DNA from: Streptomyces sp. A0642
GTDB taxonomy: Bacteria > Actinomycetota > Actinomycetes > Streptomycetales > Streptomycetaceae
Length of the DNA: 64,000 bases
Assembly: GCF_004795105.1 (NCBI RefSeq)
Contig: NZ_SSBL01000011.1
Span: 142,938-206,937, forward strand
Direction: 5' to 3'
A model generated the notes under the pieces. That model had not been told where the DNA came from. It ran no database searches and saw only the letters and a program-made list of their open reading frames with translations. Positions 19,135-27,518 of the stretch are shown in pieces (the first letter of the stretch is position 1; each line of letters begins with the position of its first letter). Position numbers and translations under genes: made by a program.

Positions 19135-19992
19135 TCAGGTCGCCGGATCGGCACCCAATACTATGCCGTACCAAGCGCCTTCGACGCGACGATAGAGTTC
19201 GGCGCTCTTCGTCACGTAGATGACGAGGCAGCCGTGATAGGCGGCCCCGGTGTTCTTGCGGTTGGTCTTCGGGCTGTGCTTCTTGAGGGTGGCCCTCTTG
19301 AATTCGGCGCGAGGCACCCCGGTGAGGTCCGCCCAGAACTCCTCGGCAGCTGCCGCGTCCGCGGTCTCGTGAATGCTGACGCGGACGTGCAGGCGTTCAG
19401 GTGTGACACCGAGCAGGCCGAGCCACTTCAGGTACACCTTGATCACGTTGGGATCGCTGTTGATGAAGAGCAGGTTCTCTCGGCGGCTGTACGGCTTGTC
19501 CTTAGCGCCCTCGGCCCAGTAGAGCGTCACCCCCGCCAGGAAGAGTTCCCGGTCGGAGAGTTGGCCCACTGACTCGCGTGCGATTCGCTTGGTCGCCTGC
19601 CGCGCCTGGTCCTGGGTAGCGCGCAGATCGGCCAGACCTGCGCGCATGAGGGCGAGACGCTCTTCGTCCGTGTAGCGGGGTTCCGGCTTCGGCAGGTCCC
19701 GGACCCACAACGAGATCGAGCTCTTCGAGCACCCCAGCTCCACCTGGATCTGGTCGTACGTCCTGCCCTCCAGCCGCAGCTCCCGAGCCCTCGCCCGCAA
19801 GTCGTCCTTGGCGTTGGGGCGCTTCGTCCACTCCGGCGGGGGTTCACCCTCCAGCAGGCAGTTGAGGAGGACGTTGTTGTGGAGCTGCAGCCGGTCGCGG
19901 ATCTGTCGGCGGCTGAGCCCCTCCCGGCGCAGGGCGACGGCCTGTTCGCGCAGGCCCTCGAAGTCGGCGTATTTCCTGAGTTCTTCCGTCAT
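19135..19992 (-). CDS. HTH protein with degenerate LAGLIDADG-like domain
   Basis: This 285-residue protein has two predicted helix-turn-helix segments (LREQAVALRREGLSRRQIRD about residues 14-33; GRTYDQIQVELGCSKSSISLW about 76-96). The C-terminal half (about 145-280) reads like a LAGLIDADG homing-endonuclease fold: ELFLAGVTLYWAEGAK in place of the canonical motif, then NLLFINSDPNVIKVYLKWL and a basic KKHSPKTNRKNTGAAYHG stretch. The acidic catalytic residue is Glu in WAEG. It sits 28 bp upstream of tRNA-Gln in the same direction. It may be a domesticated regulator, as WhiA is. Exact function is unknown. Confidence 0.65.
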   Translation of the reverse strand: MTEELRKYADFEGLREQAVALRREGLSRRQIRDRLQLHNNVLLNCLLEGEPPPEWTKRPNAKDDLRARARELRLEGRTYDQIQVELGCSKSSISLWVRDLPKPEPRYTDEERLALMRAGLADLRATQDQARQATKRIARESVGQLSDRELFLAGVTLYWAEGAKDKPYSRRENLLFINSDPNVIKVYLKWLGLLGVTPERLHVRVSIHETADAAAAEEFWADLTGVPRAEFKRATLKKHSPKTNRKNTGAAYHGCLVIYVTKSAELYRRVEGAWYGIVLGADPAT

Positions 19993-20147
19993 GCGGTGAT
20001 CGTCGTCCGGAATGCGGACGTCCGGTGGGCATGCGTGGGGTGTTCGCCGGATCGAGTGATGAGCACACGATTCGAATCCGTTCGACGCCGCGACGTGCTG
20101 TGCAGGTCACCCGAAAATGAGGTGCGGCCGCCCGTACGCTGGATGCC

Positions 20148-21449
20148 ATGACCGCAACGGGGGCAGACCGGGAGGCGGCGGGATCGACCACCCGCTCCTA
20201 CTGGTGGTGGGAACGGCGACGGAGTGTCGCACTGGACGGGGGACTGGCGCTGGCTTCGGCGCTGGAGTGCGCGTTGGAAGGGGTGGTGTTTGCCGGGGAT
20301 GCCGGACTGCCGGTGCCTCTGGGGGTGGTGTTCGGCCTGTCCGCCGGGGCCGTGCTGCTGGTACGGCGCAAGTGGCCGATCGCGGTGGTGCTGGTGTCGA
20401 TCGCGACCACGCCGGCCGAGATGGGTTTCCTGATGGGCCTGGTCGGTCTGTACACGCTGGCCGCGTCCGACGTGCCGCGGCGGATCACCGCGGTGCTGAT
20501 GAGCATGTCGCTGGTGGGGACGTTCATCGTCACGTACGTACGGCTGCGGCAGGGCGTCGACGCCGACGCGGACTTCGGGCCCGGCGACTGGTACGTCCCC
20601 ATGCTGTCCCTCTTCATGGCGCTCGGCCTGACCGCGCCGCCCGTGCTGTTCGGCCTCTACATAGGGGCGCGGCGACGGCTGATGGAGAGCTTGCGGGAGC
20701 GGGCGGATTCGCTGGAGCGGGAGCTGTCGCTGCTCGCGGACCGGGCGGAGGAGCGGGCGGAATGGGCGCGCACGGAGGAGCGGAACCGGATCGCCCGCGA
20801 GATGCACGACGTGGTGGCGCATCGGGTGAGCCTGATGGTGGTGCACGCCGCGGCTCTGCAGGCGGTGGCGCCGAAGGACCCGGCGAAGGCGGTGCGGAAC
20901 GCGGCGCTGGTGGGGGACATGGGACGGCAGGCGCTGACGGAGCTGCGCCAGATGCTCGGCGTGCTGCGCACGGGTGATCCGGTGGCGGCGCGGGTGGCGA
21001 AGGTGCCGCTGGCGTCGGTGGGCCGGTCGGTTCCTCCGGTGCCGGAGGAGGGGCCGCGGCTGGACGAGGTGGAGACGCTGGTGGGGGAGTCGCGGGCGGC
21101 GGGGATGACCGTGGAGCTCTCCGTGGAGGGCGAGGTGCGTCCGTATGCGGCCGAGGTCGAGCAGACGGCGTACCGGGTGGTGCAGGAGGCCCTGACGAAC
21201 GTGCACAAGCACGCGGCGGGCGCGAGGACGTGGGTGCGGCTGGCGCACCGGGATTCCGAGGTGGCCATGCAGGTGGAGAACGGCCCGTCGGACGCGGCCA
21301 CGGCGGACGCGGGGCTGCCGAGCGGGGGCAACGGCCTGGTGGGGATGCGGGAGCGGGTGCTGGGACTGGGCGGCGTCTTCGTGTCCGGCCCGACGGACGC
21401 GGGGGGTTTCCGGGTGTCGGCGGTGCTGCCGGACGGCGGCGGGGCGTAG
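20148..21449 (+). CDS. NarL/DesK-type membrane sensor histidine kinase (orphan)
   Basis: This 433-residue kinase has about five N-terminal membrane segments (residues 27-175). A dimerisation helix follows with the HisKA_3 motif EERNRIAREMHDVVAHRVSL, phospho-acceptor His220. The C-terminal HATPase domain carries the N-box VVQEALTNVHKHA (about 345-357) and the glycine box GGNGLVGMRERV. The stimulus is unknown. This class normally pairs with a LuxR response regulator next door, but none is adjacent; the nearest in the window is at 3167-3970. It is convergent with the SUKH-3 gene. Confidence 0.88.
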   Translation: MTATGADREAAGSTTRSYWWWERRRSVALDGGLALASALECALEGVVFAGDAGLPVPLGVVFGLSAGAVLLVRRKWPIAVVLVSIATTPAEMGFLMGLVGLYTLAASDVPRRITAVLMSMSLVGTFIVTYVRLRQGVDADADFGPGDWYVPMLSLFMALGLTAPPVLFGLYIGARRRLMESLRERADSLERELSLLADRAEERAEWARTEERNRIAREMHDVVAHRVSLMVVHAAALQAVAPKDPAKAVRNAALVGDMGRQALTELRQMLGVLRTGDPVAARVAKVPLASVGRSVPPVPEEGPRLDEVETLVGESRAAGMTVELSVEGEVRPYAAEVEQTAYRVVQEALTNVHKHAAGARTWVRLAHRDSEVAMQVENGPSDAATADAGLPSGGNGLVGMRERVLGLGGVFVSGPTDAGGFRVSAVLPDGGGA

Positions 21450-21565
21450 GGCCTCTCGCTTCGATCGGGCGGGGCTCGCGGGATCCGGTCCCTGGCGCGG
21501 GGGTGCGGCGCCCTTGGCGGTGGCGGTCGTGGGATGCCGGCCCGCCCCGCCCGGCCGGCCCGGCC

Positions 21566-22099
21566 TCAGGCGGAGGTCAGGCGGTCGGGCAGGGTGCCGG
21601 TGACGAGGGTGGCGAGGGCGCTGTCGATGTCGGCCCCGAGGTACCAGTCGCCGGTGTGGTCGATGCTGTAGACCCGCCCCTGCGCGTCGATGGCGAGGAC
21701 GGCCTGGCCGTCTCCTTCCTCGCCGAGGGGTGCGACCTCGGTTTCGAGGGCGCGTCCGAGGTCTCCCAAGGTGCGGGCGAGGTGGAGTCCGCTCAGAGGG
21801 TCGATGCGTACGGCCGCGGGCGCGATCTGGCGTCCGGGTGCGGTGGCGGCGATGCGCAGCCCGCCGAATTCGGCCCATGCCTCGACGGCCGCCGGGAAGA
21901 CGGCGTGCTGGTGTCCGGCGGGTGAGGCGTGCGAGCGCAGGGCGTCGGCCCATTCCTCGGCCTGGCGGATGTCCCAGCGGCCGGGCTGCCAGCCGGCGGC
22001 GCGGAGCGCGGCGTCGACGGCGACGGGGAAGCGGGTGGTGCTGTGGCGGTCGTGGTGGGCCGGTCCGGCTTGTGCGGGGAGGTCGGTTCGGTCCTGCAT
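21566..22099 (-). CDS. SUKH-3 domain protein, candidate immunity protein
   Basis: This 177-residue protein matches the SUKH-3 family of small immunity-like proteins: an N-terminal FPVAVDAALRAAGWQPGRWD helix region, then AVEAWAEFGGLRI, IDPLSGLHLARTLGDLGRAL and the closing strand VYSIDHTGDWYLGADIDSAL. SUKH proteins typically neutralise nuclease or deaminase toxins by direct binding. It begins 10 bp after the stop of the YwqJ-type deaminase gene, the expected toxin-immunity order, so it is likely the antidote to that protein. Confidence 0.8.
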   Translation of the reverse strand: MQDRTDLPAQAGPAHHDRHSTTRFPVAVDAALRAAGWQPGRWDIRQAEEWADALRSHASPAGHQHAVFPAAVEAWAEFGGLRIAATAPGRQIAPAAVRIDPLSGLHLARTLGDLGRALETEVAPLGEEGDGQAVLAIDAQGRVYSIDHTGDWYLGADIDSALATLVTGTLPDRLTSA

Positions 22100-22109
22100 G
22101 GGGGCGCGG

Positions 22110-22643
22110 TCAGCCCTTCTCGGCGGTGGTCGCCGTTCCGGTCGTGGTGAGGTCGACGGGACGGACGCCGAAGTGGGCGAGCATGACGGTGCAGGAGCGG
22201 CAGGGCGCCGCGTAGCTGCCGTGGAGGGGGTCGCCGTCCTCGCGGATGCGGCGTGCGGTGAGGCGGGCGTGCTTGAGGGAACGCCGGGCCTCGCCGTTGG
22301 TGAGGGGCTTGCGCTGGGCTCTCTTGGAGCGGCCGGTCTCGGCGGCGGTGAGGTGCCGGGACAGCAGTATGGCTTCGGGGCAGCGGCCGGTGAAGCGTTC
22401 GCGTTGTCCGGTGGGGAGGGTGTCGAGGAAGTCCTGGACGAGGTGGTGGAGTACGGGTGGCTGGTCGCCCTTGCCCGCGGTGCAGGTGAGGGTTTCGCCG
22501 CGTACGGACAGTGCTGCGGCGACCGCGGGCAGGATGCCGTCGCGGCGGTGGGTCAGCCGGGGGGTGTGGCCGGCCTCGTTGCTGCTCCAGGTGAGTCGGG
22601 GGTCCCCGGTCGTGACGGTGTGTGCCGAGTGTGCGGTGTGCAT
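22110..22643 (-). CDS. YwqJ-type nucleic-acid deaminase
   Basis: This 177-residue stand-alone protein has the deaminase-fold signatures of the YwqJ family: the zinc/catalytic motif GRCPEAILLSRHL (Cys88, Glu90) and the second zinc motif APCRSC (Cys148, Cys151). The family acts in toxin systems and is predicted to deaminate nucleic-acid bases. There is no signal peptide or delivery domain, so it would act inside the producing cell. ATG 22643 is chosen because GGGAGGGA lies 7 bp upstream; the frame is open to 22691. It is followed by a SUKH-3 gene. Confidence 0.78.
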   Translation of the reverse strand: MHTAHSAHTVTTGDPRLTWSSNEAGHTPRLTHRRDGILPAVAAALSVRGETLTCTAGKGDQPPVLHHLVQDFLDTLPTGQRERFTGRCPEAILLSRHLTAAETGRSKRAQRKPLTNGEARRSLKHARLTARRIREDGDPLHGSYAAPCRSCTVMLAHFGVRPVDLTTTGTATTAEKG

Positions 22644-22947
22644 GGTGCTGTGTCCCTCCCGTGCCCGCAGCGGCTGCTGCCGAATGTGCACGCCCCCGTG
22701 TATGCGGGTGACAGCCTGCCAAATGTGTCGGGTCCTGTGAAAGCGGGGTCGCTGAAACGTGTCTGCGTGTCGCGATTCAGTGGCCCGTTTGTCGCTTGTC
22801 CGTCACGCTGTTGTGACCGTTGGTGACGGAAGTGGCCGGGGGGCACAGGGGCGGGGTCGGCGGCGGGCGCACCGCATAGGCTGTGTCCGGACCGCCCCCG
22901 TGGGCAGGTCGGTCCTCATCAGCCAGACGCAGCAGGGGGCAACCGCC
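22644..22947. promoter_or_regulatory. Divergent promoter region of the SUKH/deaminase island
   Basis: This 304-bp spacer separates the two arms of the toxin/immunity island and holds no convincing gene. GTCAC...GTGAC inverted elements occur around 22802-22817, with another GTGAC at 22823. TAGGCT at 22877-22882 could be a -10 box for the rightward arm. GGGGGC before ATG 22948 is the ribosome-binding site. The region is noticeably less GC-rich around 22690-22820 than the flanking genes. Confidence 0.45.
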
Positions 22948-23925
22948 ATGACGACAGGTCGGCTCGGGCAGCAAGCCGCGCCACCGAATGCGGCCTACGC
23001 CGGGCAGCTCGTCCACTTCCCGGATCCGGTCCGGGCGTCCCGCCACCCCAGGGGTGTGCGCATGGACGGGAACGGCTGTCCGGACTTCGCGCCGTACGCG
23101 CGTGCCGCCGCTGAGATCGCCGAGCCTCCGCAGGGGTTCGGTGTCGACGAACTCCGGCTCACGGACTACGTGTCGGCGAACGCGGCCCTGGCGGCCAGCG
23201 GGCACGAGCTGTGGGGGACGATTCCCGCGGTGGCCACTCCGCACGGCTGGACGTGGCACCACGTGCCCGGGGGGCGGCGGATGGAGCTCGTCCCGGTCGA
23301 GGTGAAGGCGCTGCTCCGGCACCACGGCGGACTGGCGACGACCGCGGTGGACCAGAACAAGCGGGGCACGCGTCCGCTGCAGGAGACCCGGCCCGCGCAC
23401 TTCCGGCTGCCGAAGGGCGCCGTGGCGGTGAGCGAGCAGCAGATCCAGGGCGTCGAGGAGGACCTCGGCTACCGGCTGCCCGGTGCCTATCGCTCGTTCC
23501 TGAAGGCGGCGGGCGGTTCGGCTCCGGTCGGGGCCGCGCTCGACGCCGAGCTCGGCCTGCTGGTCGATCAGCCCTTCTTCACGGTGCGTGAGGAAGCTGG
23601 CGTGAACGACCTGGTGTACGTGAACAAGTGTTTGCGGGATCACCTGACGAAGGACTATCTGGGGGTCGCCTTCGTCCAGGGCGGCATCCTCGCGGTGAAG
23701 GTCCGGGGCGAGGGCGTGGGTTCGGTCTGGTTCTGCGCCTACGACGACGCGCGTGACCGGGACGGCTGGAGCGTGCAGGAACGGGTGGAGCGGCTGCTGC
23801 TGCCGTGCGGCGCCGACTTCGACGCGTTCCTCGAGCGGCTCGCCGGGAATCCGCCGGAGTTGGAGACGGTGGCGAACCTGATGGTGGACGGCGGCTTCGC
23901 GCACGCCGTCCCGGTGGAGGGGTGA
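22948..23925 (+). CDS. WHH-type HNH nuclease fused to SUKH (SMI1/KNR4) domain
   Basis: This 325-residue two-domain protein has an N-terminal half (residues 35-130) that resembles the WHH subgroup of the HNH/EndoVII nucleases: CPDFAPYARA, DYVSANAA, then WTWHHVPGGRRMELVPVEVK and RHHGG, with WHH at 103-105. The C-terminal half (about 155-320) is a SUKH-1 SMI1/KNR4 domain: VEEDLGYRLPGAYRSFLKAAGG and later FDAFLERLA. Combining a toxin-like nuclease and an immunity-like fold in one chain implies self-restraint or a regulated intracellular nuclease. It has no secretion signal. It is 5 bp upstream of the next fusion gene. Confidence 0.8.
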   Translation: MTTGRLGQQAAPPNAAYAGQLVHFPDPVRASRHPRGVRMDGNGCPDFAPYARAAAEIAEPPQGFGVDELRLTDYVSANAALAASGHELWGTIPAVATPHGWTWHHVPGGRRMELVPVEVKALLRHHGGLATTAVDQNKRGTRPLQETRPAHFRLPKGAVAVSEQQIQGVEEDLGYRLPGAYRSFLKAAGGSAPVGAALDAELGLLVDQPFFTVREEAGVNDLVYVNKCLRDHLTKDYLGVAFVQGGILAVKVRGEGVGSVWFCAYDDARDRDGWSVQERVERLLLPCGADFDAFLERLAGNPPELETVANLMVDGGFAHAVPVEG

Positions 23926-23930
23926 GCGCG

Positions 23931-26354
23931 ATGGTGACCTTTGCGCAGGCGCAGGAGCGTGCGGACGAGTGGGTCAACGGTGACGTTCCCGCGTATCAGC
24001 ACCGGGAGGTGCGGGTGCGCGAGTTCGAGCTGGGCTTCGTGGTCTGGGCCGAGGACCGTGCCGAGGGCCCGGTGTCGGACGGTGGCCGCCAGCGGCTGGT
24101 GATCGCCCGGGACAGTGGCGAGGCGACGCTGTGGCCGGGGTTGCCGGTGGGTGAGGTGATCCGGCGGTACGAGGAGGAGTACGGGTCCTTGGACGCCGCG
24201 CCGTCGGCCCCCGAGCCGCCGCAGCGCATCGATCTGAATCAGACGTCGTTTTTGTTGAGCCCGCCGGAGTGGCTCCAGGAGGCGGCGGACAAGCTGGGCA
24301 TCCCCGACCGGCGTGCGGAGGCGGAACCGGCCGCGCAGGCGGCGCCGCCCGCGCAGGGCGGGCCGGTTCCGTACGAGCCGACGGCTTCCCCGGGCGTCCG
24401 GGCGTCCGTGCCGCAGCCGCCTGCCGGGGCCACTCCGTGGGCGGGGACCGATACCAACGCGGGGTCCGACGAGGGTGAAGTGGCGCTGCCGGCCACGGTG
24501 TTCGCGCCGCCGCTGTCGGGCGCCGACGACGAGGAGGCGCCGCCGCGCGTGGTGTCCGCCGATGCCCCGACGGCGCTGATGTCGGGCGGCAGCCAGTTGC
24601 CGGCGACGGCGATCGTCCCGGGCCTGAGCCCGCAGGGCCCCGCCGCCCCGGCCGGGCCCGTGCCCGGCGGTCCCGTGCCTGGGGCTCCGGCGCCGGGCCG
24701 CCCGGCGGGTCCGGGGCCCGGTTCGCGTTCCGGCCCCGGTGACATCTCGGACGAGGCGACGAGCAAGGCGGTCGTTCCGCCGCGCGGTGCGCGGGGCGCA
24801 GGCGCGACGCCTCCCCCGCCGCCGGGTGCGCCCGGTACGCCGGGCGCCCGGCCGGGTGCGCCCCTGCCGCCGCCCTCGGGGCCGGGGACGCCGGGTGCTC
24901 CGGCAGGCGGGTACGTGCCGACGCAGCTCGTGTCGCAGCTGGGTCCGCCCGGCGCGCCGCAGCCCCCCGGTCCGCCGGCGCCGCCCGCGCCGCCCGGTTC
25001 CACGCCGCCGCCCGGTGGTGGTGATGTGCACCATGCGGCGACGATGTTCGCCGATCCGGGCCCGGCCGGGCCGTCGGCTCCGAGGCCGCCGGGCCCGCCC
25101 GGTGCGCCGCAGCCTCCGGGTCCGCCCGGGGCCCCTGGCATGCCGCAGCCGCCGCCGGGTTCCACGCCGCCGCCCGCCGGTGGCGGTGTCCACCATGCGG
25201 CGACGATGCTCGCCGGTCCGGGGCCGGTCGGGCCGTCGGCTCCGCAGCCGCCCGGTCCGCCTGGTCCTCCCGGTGCGCCGATGGGCCCGGGCGGTTCGCT
25301 CGGCGGGGCCCCCGGTCCCGTACCGCCGCTGGGGCACACGCCGCCGCCCGCGTACGGGTATCCGCAGGCTCCGGCGGGTCAGCCGACCGTCGGCCCGGGC
25401 TACCAGGCCGTGCTGCGGTATCGCGGGCCGGACGGCAGCGAACAGCAGCTGATCCGTCGTTCGGCGCCGGGCACTCCGCACCCCGAGTGGCAGATGCTGC
25501 ACGAGTTGCGGGCGATGAACGTGCCGCCGCAGCAGGTCATCGAGCTGCACACGGAACTGGAGTCGTGTGAGCTGCCGGGTGGTTACTGCGCCCGGATGAT
25601 CCGTGAGACGTGGCCGCAGGTGCGGATCACGAGTGTCGCGCCGTACGGGACGGACCACGCGAGCCGCCAGCAGGGCATGCGGCATCTGCTGACGCATCAG
25701 GGCGAGCTGCATCAGGTCGCGGACGGCCCTGCGCGGCCGGCGCCGGTGCGGGCTCCGTTGCCGCAGGTGCCGCCGGCGATGCCGGTGCCGCCGGAGGCGA
25801 TCGCCGAGGAGATGCTCCAGACCTTCGGCCCGCAGGGGGTGCTGCGCTTCGATCAGCGTGCGGTGTCCCGGCAGGGCGTACCGGAGATCGTGGCGAGGAC
25901 GCTGGTGTGGGCGGGTCTGCCCGCCGACTTCGGGCCGTTCTTCTGGGCGCAGCCCGGTCAGCCGGTGATCCCCACGCTGGCGGAGCTGGCGGCGCAGCGG
26001 CAGGTGCAGGCGGCTCCTGACGCGGGGTCGTATCTGGTGATGGGTTCGGACTTCGGCCGTGCCGTCTGTGTCCAGTACGGGACGGCGAACATCGTGGCCG
26101 TGCCGGTGGAGGCGGGGCCGGGCGGGCAGTCGGTGCCGCCGCAGTTCGTCAACACGGGGCTGCCGGAGTTCGCGCGCTCGATGGCGTTGCTGGGCCGGAT
26201 GTGGCGGCTGCGGTTCGGGTTGAATCCCGAGCAGGCGGGTCGTTGGACGGTCGATTTCCAGGCGCAGTTGGTGGCGATCGATCCGGCGGCGCTGGCGTCG
26301 CCGGAGAGCTGGTGGTCGGTGCTGCTGGAGCAGATGTGGGACGGCCTGATCTGA
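23931..26354 (+). CDS. Imm35 - proline-rich - nucleic-acid deaminase - SUKH-4 fusion protein
   Basis: This 807-residue chimera has four regions. Residues 1-85 resemble Imm35 (TFAQAQERADEWV ... LPVGEVIRRYEEEYG). Residues about 130-485 are a Pro/Gly/Ala-rich linker with repeated GGxVHHAATM blocks. Residues about 490-590 are an XOO2897-like deaminase with HTELESC and LPGGYC (His540, Glu542, Cys546, Cys553). Residues about 620-807 are a SUKH-4 domain. The two terminal domains are immunity-like and flank a toxin-like centre. There is no signal peptide. ATG 23931 follows GGAGGGG, 5 bp after the previous stop. Confidence 0.78.
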   Translation: MVTFAQAQERADEWVNGDVPAYQHREVRVREFELGFVVWAEDRAEGPVSDGGRQRLVIARDSGEATLWPGLPVGEVIRRYEEEYGSLDAAPSAPEPPQRIDLNQTSFLLSPPEWLQEAADKLGIPDRRAEAEPAAQAAPPAQGGPVPYEPTASPGVRASVPQPPAGATPWAGTDTNAGSDEGEVALPATVFAPPLSGADDEEAPPRVVSADAPTALMSGGSQLPATAIVPGLSPQGPAAPAGPVPGGPVPGAPAPGRPAGPGPGSRSGPGDISDEATSKAVVPPRGARGAGATPPPPPGAPGTPGARPGAPLPPPSGPGTPGAPAGGYVPTQLVSQLGPPGAPQPPGPPAPPAPPGSTPPPGGGDVHHAATMFADPGPAGPSAPRPPGPPGAPQPPGPPGAPGMPQPPPGSTPPPAGGGVHHAATMLAGPGPVGPSAPQPPGPPGPPGAPMGPGGSLGGAPGPVPPLGHTPPPAYGYPQAPAGQPTVGPGYQAVLRYRGPDGSEQQLIRRSAPGTPHPEWQMLHELRAMNVPPQQVIELHTELESCELPGGYCARMIRETWPQVRITSVAPYGTDHASRQQGMRHLLTHQGELHQVADGPARPAPVRAPLPQVPPAMPVPPEAIAEEMLQTFGPQGVLRFDQRAVSRQGVPEIVARTLVWAGLPADFGPFFWAQPGQPVIPTLAELAAQRQVQAAPDAGSYLVMGSDFGRAVCVQYGTANIVAVPVEAGPGGQSVPPQFVNTGLPEFARSMALLGRMWRLRFGLNPEQAGRWTVDFQAQLVAIDPAALASPESWWSVLLEQMWDGLI

Positions 26355-26379
26355 CGCTCGCGTCTGCGCGTGGGTCCTG

Positions 26380-26424
26380 AGGTGTGGCGCCTCTCCTCTT
26401 CGGGGGAGGGGCGCCACACCTTTT
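26380..26424 (+). terminator. Strong intrinsic terminator of the SUKH island
   Basis: AGGTGTGGCGCC and GGCGCCACACC form the base of a long stem, extended by TCCTC/GAGG-type pairing around a TTCG loop, and run into TTTT at 26421-26424. It closes the rightward arm of the island. Confidence 0.85.
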
Positions 26425-26547
26425 CTGCGGCCTGTGATGCCTGTCGCTTCCGTCCGGAAAGCAGCGAAGCGATTCGGACTTCTTGGCCAATTGCCGCATC
26501 CTTGGCGTATTGATCGGTGGTCGGAGAGTCGGAAAGAGGCGTCAAGG

Positions 26548-27441
26548 ATGAGTGCTGCACCGGTGTCCGGACACGGCTTCGCAGGCGTCCGCGGGCGTGG
26601 GTACCGTCCGGAGCAGGTGGACCGGGTGGTGGCCGCGCTGTCGGCGGAGCTGGACGGGGCGCGGGAGCAGGAGACGCGGCTGACGGCGCTGGCGGAGCGG
26701 TTGGCGGCCGAGTCGGCCCGGCTGGACGAGGTGGTCGCCGGGCTGGCCCCGCAGGACTACGCCTCGTTGGGGGAGCGGGCGCAGCGGATCCTGGCGTTGG
26801 CCGAGGGCGAGGCGGAGGCCCTCCGGGCGGCCGCCGCGGAGGAGGCGCAGGCGCTGGCGGACGAGGCGGACGCGGCGGCGCGGGCCTTGCGCGAGTCCGC
26901 GCGGGCCGATGCCGAGGCGATGCGCGCGGCGGCGACGAGCCACGCCGAGCAGGTGCTGGCCGCCGCCGGGGGCACGGCAGCCGAGGTGCTGGCCGCGGCC
27001 CGGCTGGAGGCCGCGGGGCTGCGCGAGGAGGCGGAGGCCGCGATGGCGGCGACCGTGAGCCGTACGGCGAGTGTGCTGGCGCATCAGGAGCAGGAGCACG
27101 GTGAGCGCTGGAAGGCGGCCGAGCAGGAGCTGGCGGACGCGGAGGCGGCGCAGGCGGCCGAGCATGCCGAGCTGATGGAGCGGGCGGAGGCCGGTCTTGC
27201 CGCAGCGCGGCGCGCGCTGGCCGAGGCCGAGGAGGCCGCGCGTCACGGTCAGGAGGACGCGGAGGCGCGGGGTGCCGAGCTGGTGGCGGAGGCCCGCGTG
27301 CGCGAGGAGCGGGTGGTGCGGGAGACGGAGCGCATTCTGCGGGAGCACGAGGAGGGGCGCGAGGAGGTGCAGGCGCATATGGCGCATGTGCGGAACTCGC
27401 TGGCGGCGCTGACCGGGCGGGTGGCTCCGGCGGAGGACTGA
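26548..27441 (+). CDS. Long coiled-coil protein, DivIVA/Scy-related
   Basis: This 297-residue protein has a short N-terminal DivIVA-like module (HGFAGVRGRGYRPEQVDRVV, about residues 8-27) followed by almost uninterrupted Ala/Glu/Arg-rich coiled coil (about 30-285). Streptomyces homologues are often labelled cellulose-binding protein and are related to the polarity proteins Scy and FilP. A cytoskeletal or polar-scaffold role is inferred. ATG 26548 gives the motif at the expected place; the open frame reaches 26434. It is monocistronic between two strong hairpins. Confidence 0.75.
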   Translation: MSAAPVSGHGFAGVRGRGYRPEQVDRVVAALSAELDGAREQETRLTALAERLAAESARLDEVVAGLAPQDYASLGERAQRILALAEGEAEALRAAAAEEAQALADEADAAARALRESARADAEAMRAAATSHAEQVLAAAGGTAAEVLAAARLEAAGLREEAEAAMAATVSRTASVLAHQEQEHGERWKAAEQELADAEAAQAAEHAELMERAEAGLAAARRALAEAEEAARHGQEDAEARGAELVAEARVREERVVRETERILREHEEGREEVQAHMAHVRNSLAALTGRVAPAED

Positions 27442-27479
27442 GGGCCCGCTCGCACCGGCCCGGAGGTTCGCGTACGCAC

Positions 27480-27518
27480 GGTCCTCGGACTCCCGCGATC
27501 TGCGGGAGTCCGAGGACC
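27480..27518. terminator. Perfect 17-bp stem hairpin
   Basis: Arms GGTCCTCGGACTCCCGC (27480-27496) and GCGGGAGTCCGAGGACC (27502-27518) pair without a mismatch around the loop GATCT. It begins 39 bp after the coiled-coil gene stop. There is no T run, but such hairpins commonly terminate transcription in Streptomyces. Confidence 0.75.

Noticed and set aside
19036..19135. Possible attachment site of an integrated element at tRNA-Gln
   Set aside because: I saw no integrase, no second copy of the tRNA 3' end and no change of gene content typical of an integrated element.
21566..26354. Reading the SUKH island as a contact-dependent secretion locus
   Set aside because: None of the proteins has a signal peptide, WXG/LXG, RHS or other delivery domain, so a secreted-effector reading is not supported by sequence.
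23739..26417. Long antisense frames opposite the Imm35-deaminase-SUKH-4 gene
   Set aside because: The plus-strand gene has a ribosome-binding site, domain motifs and an operon partner. The antisense frame is Arg-rich noise from the Pro-rich linker.
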